Shown in pieces: positions 1-9,249 of a stretch of DNA of 64,000 nt. The notes beneath the pieces were generated by a model. It saw only the letters and a program-made list of their open reading frames with translations. It did no database searches and was not told the origin of the DNA. Source of the DNA: Anaerotignum faecicola (GTDB lineage Bacteria; Bacillota; Clostridia; Lachnospirales; Anaerotignaceae); the NCBI GenBank assembly GCA_024460105.1, contig JANFXS010000006.1, positions 124,001 to 188,000 on the forward strand, in the 5' to 3' direction. Each line of letters opens with the position of its first letter. Position 1 is the first letter of the stretch. A program made the translations under genes and the position numbers.

Positions 1-106
1 AAATGAATTATAAGTAAATTTGAAGTTGAAATTTGGTAAATATATTTATATAAAAATAAAAATATGTTAAAATTAATTATAATAAATTTTTAGGAAGTGA
101 TTTTAT

Positions 107-916
107 ATGGATACAGCAAATAAATTGAATACTGCTGCCGAATATATTAAAAGCAAAACAAAGTTCAGGCCAAAGTTAGGGATTATACTGGGGTCTGGTC
201 TCGGAGATTTCGGAGACAGACTTGAAGGGGCTGAATACTGTGATTATAAAGACATCCCTGATTTTCCAATATCGACTGTAGAAGGGCATAAAGGACGGTT
301 TGTAATTACGAAAGATTTAATATGTATGCAGGGGCGCTTTCATTTTTATGAGGGATACAATATGGAAGAAGTAACTGCTCCCGTTAGGGTTATGTCCTTG
401 CTTGGAGTTGATAAACTAATTGTAACTAATGCTGCTGGAGGCGTTAATTTAGATTTTAAGCCGGGGGATCTGATGCTTATAACGGATCATATAAATTTTA
501 TGGGTACAAATCCGCTTATTGGTAAAAATTTGGACACGTTTGGCGTAAGGTTTCCGGATATGAGCGAAGGCTATAACAAACATATGATTGAACTGGCAAA
601 AAAATGCGCTTCAGAGATAGGCGTTAATATTAAAGAAGGGGTATATTTTGCAATGACAGGCCCAAGTTATGAAACTCCGGCGGAAATCAGAATGGTAAGG
701 GCTTTAGGCGGCGATGCTGTCGGAATGAGTACTGCTGCCGAAGTAATTGTTGCAAACCACTGCGGAATAAAAACGTTGGGAATTTCATGCATAACAAATA
801 TGGCGGCCGGCATTGCCCAAAAATCACTGAATCATGAAGAAGTGATTGAAACTTCAAATACTGCAAAAGAAAAATTTATTTTGCTTTTGGAAAGAATTGT
901 TAGCTGCATGATCTAA
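107..916 (+). CDS. punA: Purine nucleoside phosphorylase (inosine/guanosine type)
   Basis: Cleaves purine (deoxy)nucleosides with phosphate to free base and (deoxy)ribose-1-phosphate in the cytoplasm. The 269-aa length is normal for the trimeric PNP family. Visible motifs: phosphate loop GSGLG (29-33), HKG (61-63), GRFHFYEGY (76-84), TNAAGG (107-112), VGMSTAAEV (205-213) and TN at 229-231, where Asn is the residue that family knowledge links to 6-oxopurine specificity. An AGGAAGTGA ribosome site precedes the ATG. A strong hairpin follows, so it appears to be a single-gene transcript. It fits with deoB and pdp at the far end of the window as nucleoside salvage. Confidence 0.95.
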   Translation: MDTANKLNTAAEYIKSKTKFRPKLGIILGSGLGDFGDRLEGAEYCDYKDIPDFPISTVEGHKGRFVITKDLICMQGRFHFYEGYNMEEVTAPVRVMSLLGVDKLIVTNAAGGVNLDFKPGDLMLITDHINFMGTNPLIGKNLDTFGVRFPDMSEGYNKHMIELAKKCASEIGVNIKEGVYFAMTGPSYETPAEIRMVRALGGDAVGMSTAAEVIVANHCGIKTLGISCITNMAAGIAQKSLNHEEVIETSNTAKEKFILLLERIVSCMI

Positions 917-924
917 GTACGGAT

Positions 925-978
925 AACGGTATAGTAAAAGTAAAATCAGTTTTTTATACTATGCCGTTTTTTAGTTTT
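925..978 (+). terminator. Rho-independent terminator after punA
   Basis: Arms AACGGTATAGTA (925-936) and TACTATGCCGTT (957-968) pair with one G-U, and a T-rich tract follows. It lies just after the punA stop. Confidence 0.8.
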
Positions 979-993
979 TTTGGAATTATTTTG

Positions 994-1022
994 TTTACTA
1001 TAAAGAGCGCTTAATTTATAAT
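994..1022 (+). promoter_or_regulatory. Sigma-A-like promoter for the asparaginase gene
   Basis: TTTACT (994-999), a 17-nt spacer and TATAAT (1017-1022), 18 nt before the start codon. Good -10, imperfect -35. Confidence 0.5.
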
Positions 1023-1040
1023 ATTTATTGGGGTGTAAAT

Positions 1041-2063
1041 ATGGAAAAAATACTGCTTGTTTTAACGGGAGGTACAATATGCTCTTTTGCCGATATTGGC
1101 GGCGTTAAAAAAAGCGACTGTAAAAGGGCGTTTCCATTATTAATTGAAAATTTAAAAAATACAGGTTACGATTGCTCAGAATTTGAATTTGATATTATTT
1201 CACCTTTTGACATTTTAAGTGAAAATATGGATATAAACTCGTGGAATGGTATTCTTAAATTGCTTTCAGATGTTGATTTCAGCGAATATAAGGGAATAAT
1301 TGCCGCGCATGGAACGGATACGCTTGCTTATACTGCCTCAATGCTTTCAATTATGCTCGCGGGCAAAGGGATTATACCTTTGATACTTGTTTCCAGCCAA
1401 TATCCCCTTTATGATTGCAGAGCAAATGGAAATGAGAATTTTAAATGCGCTGTGGAGCTTATTATGAAAGGTATTTCCCCAAATGTATACGCTGTTTACA
1501 GAAACAGCGACGGTATTGTATATATCCACAAAGGGGCCGAACTTTTGCAGTGCAGAAACTGCTGTGAAGATTTTTTCAGCAGAAATATGATTCCGGCAGA
1601 TAATTGGCATGATATTAAAAATAAATGTTTTGAAAATGAAATGATTATTTATAAGGGACTTCTTGCCGAAAACACTGTTTTAGTTATAGAGCCATATCCC
1701 GGAATTGATTATTCGTCTTTTTCACTTGAAGGCAAAAAGTGCGTTTTGCACTACTTATATCATTCGTCTACAGCCGCCGTAAAATGTGGGAATAATATAA
1801 ATTCTGCCATTTATTTGGCTGAGAAATGCAGGCAAAAAGGAATACCGTTTGTAATTACGCCGTTTAACAGCAAACTTTTAAACGGCGGGGAAATATACAG
1901 TTCAACAAAAGCTTTGTTGGAAGCCGGAGCCGACGTATTGTGTGATGTTTCGAGAGAAACGGCATATTCAAAGGCAGTTATTGCATCTTCATTTTACGAA
2001 GGGGAAGAGATTGTTAAATTTTTGAAGAAAGAAATCAATGATGAGTTTGCATACAAATGGTGA
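1041..2063 (+). CDS. L-asparaginase family protein
   Basis: Predicted to hydrolyse L-asparagine to aspartate and ammonia. The N-terminal catalytic threonine motif TGGTI (9-13) and the second signature HGTDTLAYTAS (90-100) are both present. The 340-aa length matches the family (about 320-350), and no signal peptide is visible, so a cytoplasmic type I enzyme is likely. The sequence is divergent between the two motifs, so glutaminase or an archaeal GatD-like amidase activity cannot be excluded, though no gatE partner is nearby. It has its own promoter and GGGGTG ribosome site. Decayed DNA follows immediately. Confidence 0.8.
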   Translation: MEKILLVLTGGTICSFADIGGVKKSDCKRAFPLLIENLKNTGYDCSEFEFDIISPFDILSENMDINSWNGILKLLSDVDFSEYKGIIAAHGTDTLAYTASMLSIMLAGKGIIPLILVSSQYPLYDCRANGNENFKCAVELIMKGISPNVYAVYRNSDGIVYIHKGAELLQCRNCCEDFFSRNMIPADNWHDIKNKCFENEMIIYKGLLAENTVLVIEPYPGIDYSSFSLEGKKCVLHYLYHSSTAAVKCGNNINSAIYLAEKCRQKGIPFVITPFNSKLLNGGEIYSSTKALLEAGADVLCDVSRETAYSKAVIASSFYEGEEIVKFLKKEINDEFAYKW

Positions 2064-2292
2064 CGGCAGATGAAAGAGTTAACCGAAGGAACCGGCATAA
2101 TGGTTTTAATTCTTTGGGGCGATTCTATAACGCCTTTATTTTATCTTATTGGGTATTTTGACATCAATATTGCGTTGGTCTTATATATTTGCGGCTGAAT
2201 TTAATATAGGTATTGACCGGGATGCTTTTATTGCGAGGGACATAGCCGATACGCCGGCGTTTTTTGAAATTATATGCTGCAACAAAAAAAGT
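2064..2292 (+). other. Non-coding or decayed stretch, unidentified
   Basis: Between the asparaginase stop and the MATE remnant there is a short open stretch (2070-2198, 42 codons) and an open piece around 2195-2290. Both look like coding sequence but are interrupted by stops. I do not recognise the parent gene; it may be the N-terminal part of the same decayed locus. Confidence 0.4.
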
Positions 2293-2878
2293 TAAAATTA
2301 ACGGTAAACATAAAATTTTTTCACTAAAAATGCCGGGGCGCATACTTATATAGCCGTGCCATGCACATTGCGGCAGAGTTTTGTTTCGATTGGCAACATA
2401 TTTAAAATGGTTTGGCTCATGGGTTTCGCAGGATATTCTGCTGCTGTCGGTCTTAACGCATTCACTATTACTTTTTTTGCCTTTGCCAATGGCATTTTAC
2501 CGTTTTCGGCCAATAATATAGGCGACGGAAAAATGGAAAGGGTAAAGAAAGGCTACGGCGCAGGCGTTGTATTAGCTTTAATTGCAGAAGTTACGTTTTT
2601 TACAGCGTTTTTATTTTTCGCTGAAAATATGATTTATATTTTTACGAGCTATAATAGTAATGTTGTATTAAAAACAGGAATTGAATTTTTGCAGAGCGTT
2701 TAGCCGTTTTATTTTATTATATCGGTTAAACTTATGGTAACAGTGTGCTGATTGGTGAGGGAGCGACGCTCCGGTTTATGGCATCGACGTTTTCCGATCT
2801 GCTTTTAAGGGTTGCGCTTGCTTATGTTTTATCTGTGGATTTAGGCGTTGCGGGAATATGGCTGTCGCGGCCGATATA
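2293..2878 (+). pseudogene. Decayed MATE-family multidrug efflux transporter
   Basis: Pieces of a MATE transporter survive in shifting frames. Around 2293-2340 there is a K-rich segment ending in the loop typical of the domain boundary. An open block at 2356-2703 contains QSFVSIGNI and GYSAAVGLNAFTI, then GNGILPFSANNIG-type sequence (here FANGILPFSANNIGDGK), the usual start of the second MATE half. After a stop, another frame (about 2785-2878) reads LLLRVALAYVLS and GVAGIW, the penultimate helices. Multiple stops and frameshifts, and loss of the whole first half, make function impossible. Confidence 0.8.
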
Positions 2879-2973
2879 GGCTGAACAGTTTGCGGCTGTA
2901 CTTTCGGTTATATTCTGCATAAGCGGATGCCGAAAAAAACGGATTGTATAAAAATGCAGTTGGAGGAAATATT

Positions 2974-3972
2974 GTGGAAGTGAGTATAATAATGCCTGTT
3001 TGCAACAGCCAAAAGTATATTTTTAGAGCTGTCAAATCTGCTGTAAATCAGGATTTTGACAGTTTTGAACTTATAATTGTCGATTATGGCAGCGTAGACG
3101 ACAGCAGGCTAATTTGCGCACAGTTTGAGAAAAAATATAATAATGTAAAAATTATAGACTGTACCGAAAGGAACATATATTCGGCTTTAAACAAGGGAAT
3201 AAAGGAAGCCGCAGGAGTGTTTGTTATATTTGCATTATGCGAGGGATTTTATTATAACGATTACATTAAGTCTTTATATTTGAAGCAGAAAGAAACAAGA
3301 GCCGATATTATTGTTTTTGGCGCTAAAATTATAGATACTGTCAGAAAAAAAGAACTGATTTTTTTGCCTGAAGAATATTATGGAAATACAGCCGGTTTTT
3401 TCGAATATTATAAAAATATTTACTCTGATAATTACAAGAATATTAACATGATATGCGGAAAACTTTTTAAAAAAGAAATTTTGGAAAAAAATTATATTAA
3501 ATTTCCGGAGTATGATTCAAACGGGCATGAGGAATTTATATACAATTATTTGGCGGTTTGCAAATCTGTTTCCCAGAGCCGCGCATGTATATATGATTTG
3601 TATGTTTATCCTCCCGAAAGTATTGACACCGATATTACGCCGTTTTATGAACTTGCGGAGTACAGGCTTAAATTATTTGAGAAGGAAGGTATTGAACTAA
3701 ACAGCGAATTGGAATACTCATTTAGGGTGTATTCGGCTGTTGAGGCGGTATTATACGACATATGTTCGGACAAAGGGTTGTCATTAAGGGAAAAAAAGAG
3801 GCTGATCCGCAAAGTGTTTGAAAACAGTTCGGTTGAAAGCGGAATTAAAAAGTATGCCCCGTTTAACAGGGAAGAAAAATGGATTAAGTTTTTTATGGAC
3901 AACAGGCTTTTCCTGTTTACATATATATTTATACTAATGTATTTAAAGAAGAACTTTATATATAATTTTTAG
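2974..3972 (+). CDS. Family 2 glycosyltransferase
   Basis: Predicted GT-A fold glycosyltransferase. The N-terminus has the classic SIIMPVCN strand-loop, then a nucleotide-binding region (ELIIVDYGSVDDS) and NKGIKEA, as in family 2 enzymes. The usual DxD metal motif is not clear at the expected place (LCEGF instead), so activity is uncertain. The C-terminal half is unassigned and ends in a hydrophobic segment. I chose GTG 2974 because TGGAGG (2961-2966) sits 7 nt upstream, giving 332 aa; a TTG at 2944 is also in frame. It lies 17 nt before the COG2509 gene, so they are likely co-transcribed. Confidence 0.75.
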   Translation: MEVSIIMPVCNSQKYIFRAVKSAVNQDFDSFELIIVDYGSVDDSRLICAQFEKKYNNVKIIDCTERNIYSALNKGIKEAAGVFVIFALCEGFYYNDYIKSLYLKQKETRADIIVFGAKIIDTVRKKELIFLPEEYYGNTAGFFEYYKNIYSDNYKNINMICGKLFKKEILEKNYIKFPEYDSNGHEEFIYNYLAVCKSVSQSRACIYDLYVYPPESIDTDITPFYELAEYRLKLFEKEGIELNSELEYSFRVYSAVEAVLYDICSDKGLSLREKKRLIRKVFENSSVESGIKKYAPFNREEKWIKFFMDNRLFLFTYIFILMYLKKNFIYNF

Positions 3973-3989
3973 AAAGAGAGTATTTTGTT

Positions 3990-5579
3990 ATGATAGAAGT
4001 CCGTAATATTAGACTGAGTCCAGACGACGATAAAACGGAAATTCTGGATAAGGCATGCAGGAAGCTCCGCATAGATAAAAAAAATGTAAAAAAATGGTTT
4101 ATACTAAAAGAATCTCTTGATGCAAGAAACAAAGGGAATATATTTTTTATTTATACTGCATGTTTTGACATGCTTAATGAAAATAAAATACTTAAAAATA
4201 TTAAAAATAAAGATGTTTTAAAATTTGAAGAAGAAAATACCGAGCGGTACGGCAATATAAAATGCGAAACAAGGCCGGTTGTGGTCGGTTTCGGACCGGC
4301 CGGGATATTTGCGGCAATGACGCTTGCAGAGATGGGATTTAAGCCGATTGTGCTGGAAAGGGGCGCCGACGTCGATCAAAGGGTAAAAGACGTTGAAAAA
4401 TTTTGGAATGAAGGAATACTCTCGACCGAATCAAACGTACAGTTCGGAGAGGGAGGAGCCGGAACGTTTTCCGACGGTAAACTGACTTCAAGAGGAAAAG
4501 ACAAAAGGGCGGGAAGAGTGTTTAAGGCGTTTGTTGAAAACGGGGCTCCGCCGGAAATTTTATACGCGCATAATCCGCACATAGGAACCGATTTGCTTAG
4601 GAATGTTGTTAAAAATATGCGTGAAAAAATCATAGCTTGCGGCGGCGAGGTGCGTTTTTTTTCAAAGGCGACAGATATAGCGGTTGAAAACGGGAAAGTA
4701 ATGTATGTGGAAGTTAATAATTCTGAAAGAATATATTGCCGCGATCTTATATTGGCCATAGGCCACAGCGCAAGGGATACATTTGAGATGCTTTATAGAA
4801 ATAACGCCGTTTTGTCTCAAAAACCTTTTGCGATGGGAGTAAGGATTGAACACAGCCAAAACAGTATAGATAAGGCGCAGTTTGGAAATTTTGCGGGAAC
4901 TGGCAATCTTGGCCCGGCTGAATACAAGCTTACAAGCCGTTCTTCAGACGGCCGTGGGGTATATACTTTTTGTATGTGCCCGGGCGGATATGTAGTTGCG
5001 GCTGCAAGCGAGGAAGGAATGGTATGTGTTAACGGCATGAGCAATTACAACAGGGGCGGAGAAAATGCCAACAGTGCGGTTCTTGTGCAGATAGGCCCGG
5101 AGGATTTCGGAAGCGGACATCCGCTTGCAGGCATGTATCTCCAAAGGGAAATAGAAAAAAAAGCTTTCATAGCCGGCGGAGGCAGATATAACGCTCCGGC
5201 ACAAAGGCTTGGAGAGTTTTTAGGGAATAAGTATGAAGAAAACGATAGTTTTGTCCGGCATACATATAGGCCGGGGATTACCATGTGCAATCTAAATGAT
5301 GTTTTACCAAAGTTTATGTGTTCGGCATTAAAAGAAGGAATTGCAGGCATGGCAAAAAAGCTTAAAGGATTTGACGACGTCGGCGCTCTTGTTACTGCCG
5401 TTGAAAGCAGGAGTTCTTCTCCTGTAAGGATTGAACGCGAAAATGAAACTTTTGAAAGCCTTTGGGCTAAAGGCCTTTATCCTGTCGGTGAAGGGGCAGG
5501 GTACGCCGGCGGGATTGTATCGTCTGCAATTGACGGGATTAAAGCGGCCGAAAAAATTTACTGTAAATATAAAATATAA
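3990..5579 (+). CDS. FAD-dependent dehydrogenase, COG2509 family
   Basis: A 529-aa flavoprotein of a widespread but poorly characterised family. An N-terminal alpha/beta domain of about 90 residues precedes the Rossmann dinucleotide motif GFGPAG (100-105), followed by an acidic-arginine pair (LERGAD) that would bind FAD ribose. A C-terminal GEGAGYAGGI closes the FAD site. The substrate is unknown; the family resembles HI0933-like and geranylgeranyl-reductase-like folds. A GAAAGAGAG ribosome site precedes the ATG. Confidence is high for the family and low for the reaction. Confidence 0.85.
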   Translation: MIEVRNIRLSPDDDKTEILDKACRKLRIDKKNVKKWFILKESLDARNKGNIFFIYTACFDMLNENKILKNIKNKDVLKFEEENTERYGNIKCETRPVVVGFGPAGIFAAMTLAEMGFKPIVLERGADVDQRVKDVEKFWNEGILSTESNVQFGEGGAGTFSDGKLTSRGKDKRAGRVFKAFVENGAPPEILYAHNPHIGTDLLRNVVKNMREKIIACGGEVRFFSKATDIAVENGKVMYVEVNNSERIYCRDLILAIGHSARDTFEMLYRNNAVLSQKPFAMGVRIEHSQNSIDKAQFGNFAGTGNLGPAEYKLTSRSSDGRGVYTFCMCPGGYVVAAASEEGMVCVNGMSNYNRGGENANSAVLVQIGPEDFGSGHPLAGMYLQREIEKKAFIAGGGRYNAPAQRLGEFLGNKYEENDSFVRHTYRPGITMCNLNDVLPKFMCSALKEGIAGMAKKLKGFDDVGALVTAVESRSSSPVRIERENETFESLWAKGLYPVGEGAGYAGGIVSSAIDGIKAAEKIYCKYKI

Positions 5580-5957
5580 TTTCAGTGAATACTTTGGTTT
5601 TAGAAGATAATCGAAAATCAATTAGGATTTTATATTTAAAACAGTTGTAATTGCGATACAGTGCTAGATGGGGTATTGCGCTGATTTTGTTGGATAATTT
5701 ACTGAAACGCAATATGGCTGTAATAGTTTTGCCGAAATTACAGTTTTATTTTCTATATGACCGTATTGGCTTATTGGCGTTATTTATGTTTGGGGCGGAT
5801 ACGGTCTGAAAATTTTGGCGGTAAGATTTTGAAACACATTGTAAACACAGCTAATAAAATGATTAATCTGTTTTGCATGTATTGATATTTTTGGCGGATA
5901 AAATATTGAAAGGGTTACTGTTTTTGCCTTGAGGCAAGGAATATAAGTGGTGAGTTT
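5580..5957. other. Intergenic region, weak hairpin only
   Basis: No convincing gene. A weak hairpin with CTGTAAT/ATTACAG arms (5718-5743) is followed by TTTTATTTT and may terminate the upstream transcript. The rest is AT-rich and presumably holds the corA promoter. Confidence 0.4.
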
Positions 5958-6902
5958 ATGAAAAGAGTGTTCAAAACAGATAACGGTATAATATATGAAC
6001 TTGAAAATTTTGAAACAGATGTTTGGGTCAGCCTTACTGCTCCTAATATGGAGGAACTTTTGGAAGTATCGGGATACTATAACGTAAATATAAGCGATTT
6101 AAAGGCGGCTTTGGACGATGAGGAAAGCTCCAGGGTGCAGCTTGAGGACGGCTACACGGTTATAATAGTGGATATACCCTCGGTTGAAGTCAGAAATGAA
6201 CAGTCGGCATATACGACAATACCATTGGGTATACTGCTTGTTAATAACGCAATTATAACAGTATGCGCTCATAATACGGACATACTAAACGGGTTTTATA
6301 AATTTTCCGTTAAAGGGTTCAGCACTAAAAAGAAACTTCGGTTTGTATATCAGATACTGCTGAGGACAACTAACCTGTATCAGGCGTACCTCAGGGTTAT
6401 AGATAAAAAAAGGAGCGAGATAGAAAAAAGGATAGGCAGTACGACTACGGAAGACGAGGATCTTATCAACCTGCATGAACTTGAAACTAACCTTGTATAT
6501 TTTGCAACGTCTTTAAGCGCAAACAGGATTGTTCTTGACAGACTTACAAGGTATGAAAGAATAAAGCAGTATCCCGAAGACAGGGAACTCCTTGACGATG
6601 TTATTGTGGAAAACAGGCAGGCTATGGAGATGACGAATATATATAAAGATATTATCCACGGCACAAGGGATTTAGTTTCAACCATTATTAACAACAGGCT
6701 TAATAACGCAATGAAATTTTTAACTTCCATAACCCTTGTTATGGCTATTCCGACTATAATATCGGGGATATACGGCATGAACGTAAGCGAGAACTGGATG
6801 CCTCTTTCACAAACGCCTTACGGCTTTTATATTATATGTTTTATAACTCTGCTTATTTGTTTTACCGTTTTGATGATACTGAAAAAAAGAAAAATGTTAT
6901 AG
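5958..6902 (+). CDS. corA: CorA-family Mg2+/Co2+ channel
   Basis: Membrane channel for divalent cations, normally a pentamer. The 314-aa protein has a long soluble N-terminal domain rich in acidic residues, a long helical stalk, then two C-terminal transmembrane helices. The signature YGMNV lies at the end of the first helix (near residue 273) and the basic tail KKRKML follows the second. GMN and protein length fit CorA. It is monocistronic. MgtE later in the window provides a second Mg2+ system. Confidence 0.93.
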   Translation: MKRVFKTDNGIIYELENFETDVWVSLTAPNMEELLEVSGYYNVNISDLKAALDDEESSRVQLEDGYTVIIVDIPSVEVRNEQSAYTTIPLGILLVNNAIITVCAHNTDILNGFYKFSVKGFSTKKKLRFVYQILLRTTNLYQAYLRVIDKKRSEIEKRIGSTTTEDEDLINLHELETNLVYFATSLSANRIVLDRLTRYERIKQYPEDRELLDDVIVENRQAMEMTNIYKDIIHGTRDLVSTIINNRLNNAMKFLTSITLVMAIPTIISGIYGMNVSENWMPLSQTPYGFYIICFITLLICFTVLMILKKRKML

Positions 6903-6940
6903 GCTGAAATACCCTGTTTTACAGCATTTCAGCCAGTTCT
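6902..6940 (+). terminator. Hairpin after corA
   Basis: Perfect 9-bp arms GGCTGAAAT (6902-6910) and ATTTCAGCC (6926-6934). The T tract is poor, so termination is probable rather than certain. Confidence 0.55.
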
Positions 6941-7084
6941 GCAACAGTTTTCCATTATTTACAGCTTTAACATTGGAAATTCATATGTTATTATGATTGT
7001 GTAATAAAGATGTAACAAATAAATCACAAATATTTAATATATGCATTCCATGGAAAAGCGGCTGATAAGAGGAGGACAATTAAA

Positions 7085-7954
7085 ATGAAAAAACTTAACA
7101 TGGCATTAATAACGGCAGTTACAACATTATCTTTAACAGTACCCACATTTGCAGCTCCGGTTAAAACAAATGTATTTAATAATACAAAATTAAATTATTT
7201 AACGGCTGTTACGGAAAAAGGTTTATGCAATTTTGAAAATAAAGCGGATTTGCTTGAATATCTTATTAAAAAATGTATAACAAGCGGTACGCAGAAGCCG
7301 GGCTCAGGCAACGGCGGAAATACGCAGAGACCGGATACGGACAATAACGGAAATACGCAGAAACCGGATACGGACAATAACGGAAATACGCAGAAACCGG
7401 GAACAGACAATAACGGAAATACGCAGAAACCGGATACAGACAACGGCGGAAATACGCAGAAACCGGATACAGACAACAATGGAAATACGCAGAAACCGGA
7501 TACAGACAACAATGGAAATACGCAGAAACCGGATACAGACAACAATGGAAATACGCAGAAACCGGGCTCAGGCAATAATCAGGACACTTCATCTTCAAGC
7601 TATGCCCAGAGGGTTGTTGAGCTTGTAAATATTGAAAGGGCAAAAGAAGGATTAAGCCCGCTTACAATGGACAGCAAAATTTCTGCCGCCGCTGCTGTAA
7701 GAGCGGAAGAAATAAAAACGACATTTTCACATACCCGTCCAAACGGGACGTCATGTTTCACGGCTCTTGACCAGGCAGGCGTATCATACAGGGGCGCGGG
7801 CGAAAATATTGCAAGCGGACAGAGGACGCCTGAAGAAGTTGTTACGGCATGGATGAATTCCGAAGGCCACAGAAAAAATATAATGAACGCAAACTTTAAA
7901 AATATAGGCGTTGCCTACAGCAACAGGGCTTGGGTTCAGCTGTTTACATATTAA
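7085..7954 (+). CDS. Secreted CAP-domain (SCP/PR-1-like) protein with tandem repeats
   Basis: Exported protein of 289 aa. It has a signal peptide (KK, hydrophobic core, TFAAP cleavage region near residue 24), a short conserved region, then about eight copies of an 11-residue Asn/Asp/Thr/Pro-rich unit (NTQKPDTDNNG), and a C-terminal CAP domain from about residue 177. The CAP domain has VNIERAKEGLSPL, FSHTRPNG, GENIASG and GHRKNIMN, as in the YkwD group. The repeat block probably spans the wall as a flexible stalk. The domain function is unknown in bacteria. A GGAGGA ribosome site precedes the ATG. Confidence 0.9.
   Translation: MKKLNMALITAVTTLSLTVPTFAAPVKTNVFNNTKLNYLTAVTEKGLCNFENKADLLEYLIKKCITSGTQKPGSGNGGNTQRPDTDNNGNTQKPDTDNNGNTQKPGTDNNGNTQKPDTDNGGNTQKPDTDNNGNTQKPDTDNNGNTQKPDTDNNGNTQKPGSGNNQDTSSSSYAQRVVELVNIERAKEGLSPLTMDSKISAAAAVRAEEIKTTFSHTRPNGTSCFTALDQAGVSYRGAGENIASGQRTPEEVVTAWMNSEGHRKNIMNANFKNIGVAYSNRAWVQLFTY
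7319..7582 (+). repeat. 33-bp tandem repeats inside the CAP gene
   Basis: About eight in-frame 33-bp units encode NTQ(K/R)P(D/G)TDN(N/G)G-type peptides. Neighbouring copies are nearly identical at the DNA level, so unit number may vary between strains without breaking the frame. Confidence 0.95.
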
Positions 7955-8060
7955 TCATAAGAAGTTAGAATATTGAAGCCTGCAAAATTAAAAGAAAAAT
8001 AAGCGGTATGCTTAGTTCAGACAAATTGAATATAGTCATGTTGTTTCACCATATTATAAA

Positions 8061-8090
8061 AGCCCGAATTTAATTTCGGGCTGTTCTTTA
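8061..8090 (+). terminator. Terminator downstream of the CAP gene
   Basis: AGCCCGAA (8061-8068) pairs with TTCGGGCT (8075-8082), followed by a T-rich stretch. It lies about 105 nt after the stop. Confidence 0.65.
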
Positions 8091-8252
8091 ATTTATAGAG
8101 GTAAACCAATGCCGTATAAATTATATTCGGAAATGAAAAACGGGATTGAATTTTATCGTTTTGTATAAACCTAACGGATGTGGAACAATATTAAAAAGAT
8201 ATTGTATTAGATAAAAAATCTGATTAATAATGCGTGCAGCGGTTTATTTTTA

Positions 8253-8281
8253 TTGACAAATCCGAATTATTATTGTAAAAT
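8253..8281 (+). promoter_or_regulatory. Promoter of tRNA-Pro
   Basis: TTGACA (8253-8258), 17-nt spacer, TAAAAT (8276-8281), 11 nt before the tRNA 5' end. Near-consensus sigma-A promoter. Confidence 0.85.
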
Positions 8282-8292
8282 GTTTGAAGTAT

Positions 8293-8366
8293 CGGGGTGT
8301 GGCGTAGCTTGGTAGCGCGCATGAATGGGGTTCATGAGGTCGCAAGTTCAAATCTTGTCACCCCGA
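8293..8366 (+). tRNA. tRNA-Pro (anticodon GGG)
   Basis: Full cloverleaf of 74 nt. Acceptor CGGGGTG pairs with CACCCCG with A as discriminator; the D arm closes with one G-U; the anticodon stem is CATGA/TCATG; loop ATGGGGT places GGG at 34-36 with G37, as in proline tRNAs. The T arm is AAGTTCAAATCTT. CCA is not encoded. A promoter and a strong terminator flank it, so it is a single-gene unit. Confidence 0.95.
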
Positions 8367-8376
8367 TTGTATAAAG

Positions 8377-8412
8377 AAAGGCTGCATGCTGTTAACGGTT
8401 TGCAGCCTTTTT
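8377..8412 (+). terminator. Terminator of tRNA-Pro
   Basis: AAAGGCTGCA pairs with TGCAGCCTTT, followed by T residues, directly after the tRNA. Confidence 0.9.
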
Positions 8413-8516
8413 GTATATTTAAAGTATTTTCAAATAAAATTAAACAGTACAAATTTCATATTTTAAGTTGCGGGAATTTTAAGTATAAAACTTGTTATGC
8501 GAAAAAGAACAGACTT

Positions 8517-8557
8517 AAAAAGCCAATATCCGTTCAAAAGGATATTGGCTTTTTTTA
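8517..8557 (+). terminator. Second strong hairpin, probably bidirectional
   Basis: A 15-bp perfect stem (8517-8531 with 8540-8554) with A-rich and T-rich flanks. It lies between tRNA-Pro and the convergent YHYH gene. It probably stops leftward transcription of the YHYH gene and any read-through from the tRNA. Confidence 0.8.
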
Positions 8558-8628
8558 AATAAAAATCTGAAGTATTATTGCTGCGGATTAAACAGATTCG
8601 GTTTAAGGCTTTGACAGAGATTTTCAGT

Positions 8629-9249
8629 TTAAATCGACACCGATATTGTTCTTGCAGAACTGTCCCAAGATGTATTGCCTATTGAGGAAAGCTGTATTAT
8701 CGTTTGGCCGCCTATGTTATATGACAGTATTTCTGCAAATTCTCCTGTTGCTTCGTCATATAAATAAGCGGTTATATCTGTATTTTGAATTTCGTATGTT
8801 TCGGTTGGATTTTCCGACAACGACGGTTCAATGCTTTTTTCAATATTGCGTTTTATGCTCAGCTCCCTTGAATTTTCGTCCCAGTCAATATCAAAACCGT
8901 ATTTGTCAAGACTTTCCGCAACAATATATGTAGCGCCGTTATAATTAAATGAAGGTATAAAATTTCCGTTTAAATATGCTTTTATATCGCTTAAAGATGT
9001 TTTTTCGACGTTTTTAGTAACAGACGGCTCTGTTGGCTGTGAAGCAGGCGACGCATACGGGCATATTCCGTTTGGGTGCAGGTGTGCCGAATAACCGTGA
9101 TGATAGTGGTAGTAGCCGAGGCCGCTTACATTTTTATTATCTCTGTGGCCGCCGTTTGCATCGGTCCTTCCGCTGTGTGCAAACGCTGACATTGAAATAA
9201 TAAGAGTAAATGCTATTGCCGTGAACGATAATTTCAACAATTTTTTCAT
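8629..9249 (-). CDS. Secreted YHYH-domain protein with stalk-like C-terminus
   Basis: A 206-aa exported protein. The signal peptide ends at SAFAHS (near 24). Then HSGRTDANGGHRDNK and YYHYHHGYSAHLHPNG form the His-rich YHYH-type domain (about 25-65), likely a metal-binding module. After a linker, residues 85-130 (NGNFIPSFNYNGATYIVAESL and following) resemble a copper-amine-oxidase-like stalk domain used in clostridial surface proteins. The start is supported by GGAGGG upstream. Function is unknown; peptidase or wall-related roles are only guesses. Confidence 0.8.
   Translation of the reverse strand: MKKLLKLSFTAIAFTLIISMSAFAHSGRTDANGGHRDNKNVSGLGYYHYHHGYSAHLHPNGICPYASPASQPTEPSVTKNVEKTSLSDIKAYLNGNFIPSFNYNGATYIVAESLDKYGFDIDWDENSRELSIKRNIEKSIEPSLSENPTETYEIQNTDITAYLYDEATGEFAEILSYNIGGQTIIQLSSIGNTSWDSSARTISVSI

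Noticed and set aside
7319-7582. CRISPR-like array
   Set aside because: Repeats are tandem with no spacers and are in frame with the CAP gene.
7195-7643. Long minus-strand frames through the CAP repeats
   Set aside because: Products of repeat codon periodicity, with no ribosome site.
8325-8558. 77-codon open frame after tRNA-Pro
   Set aside because: Begins inside the tRNA (gives the common T-arm artefact SQVQILSPR) and runs through a terminator.
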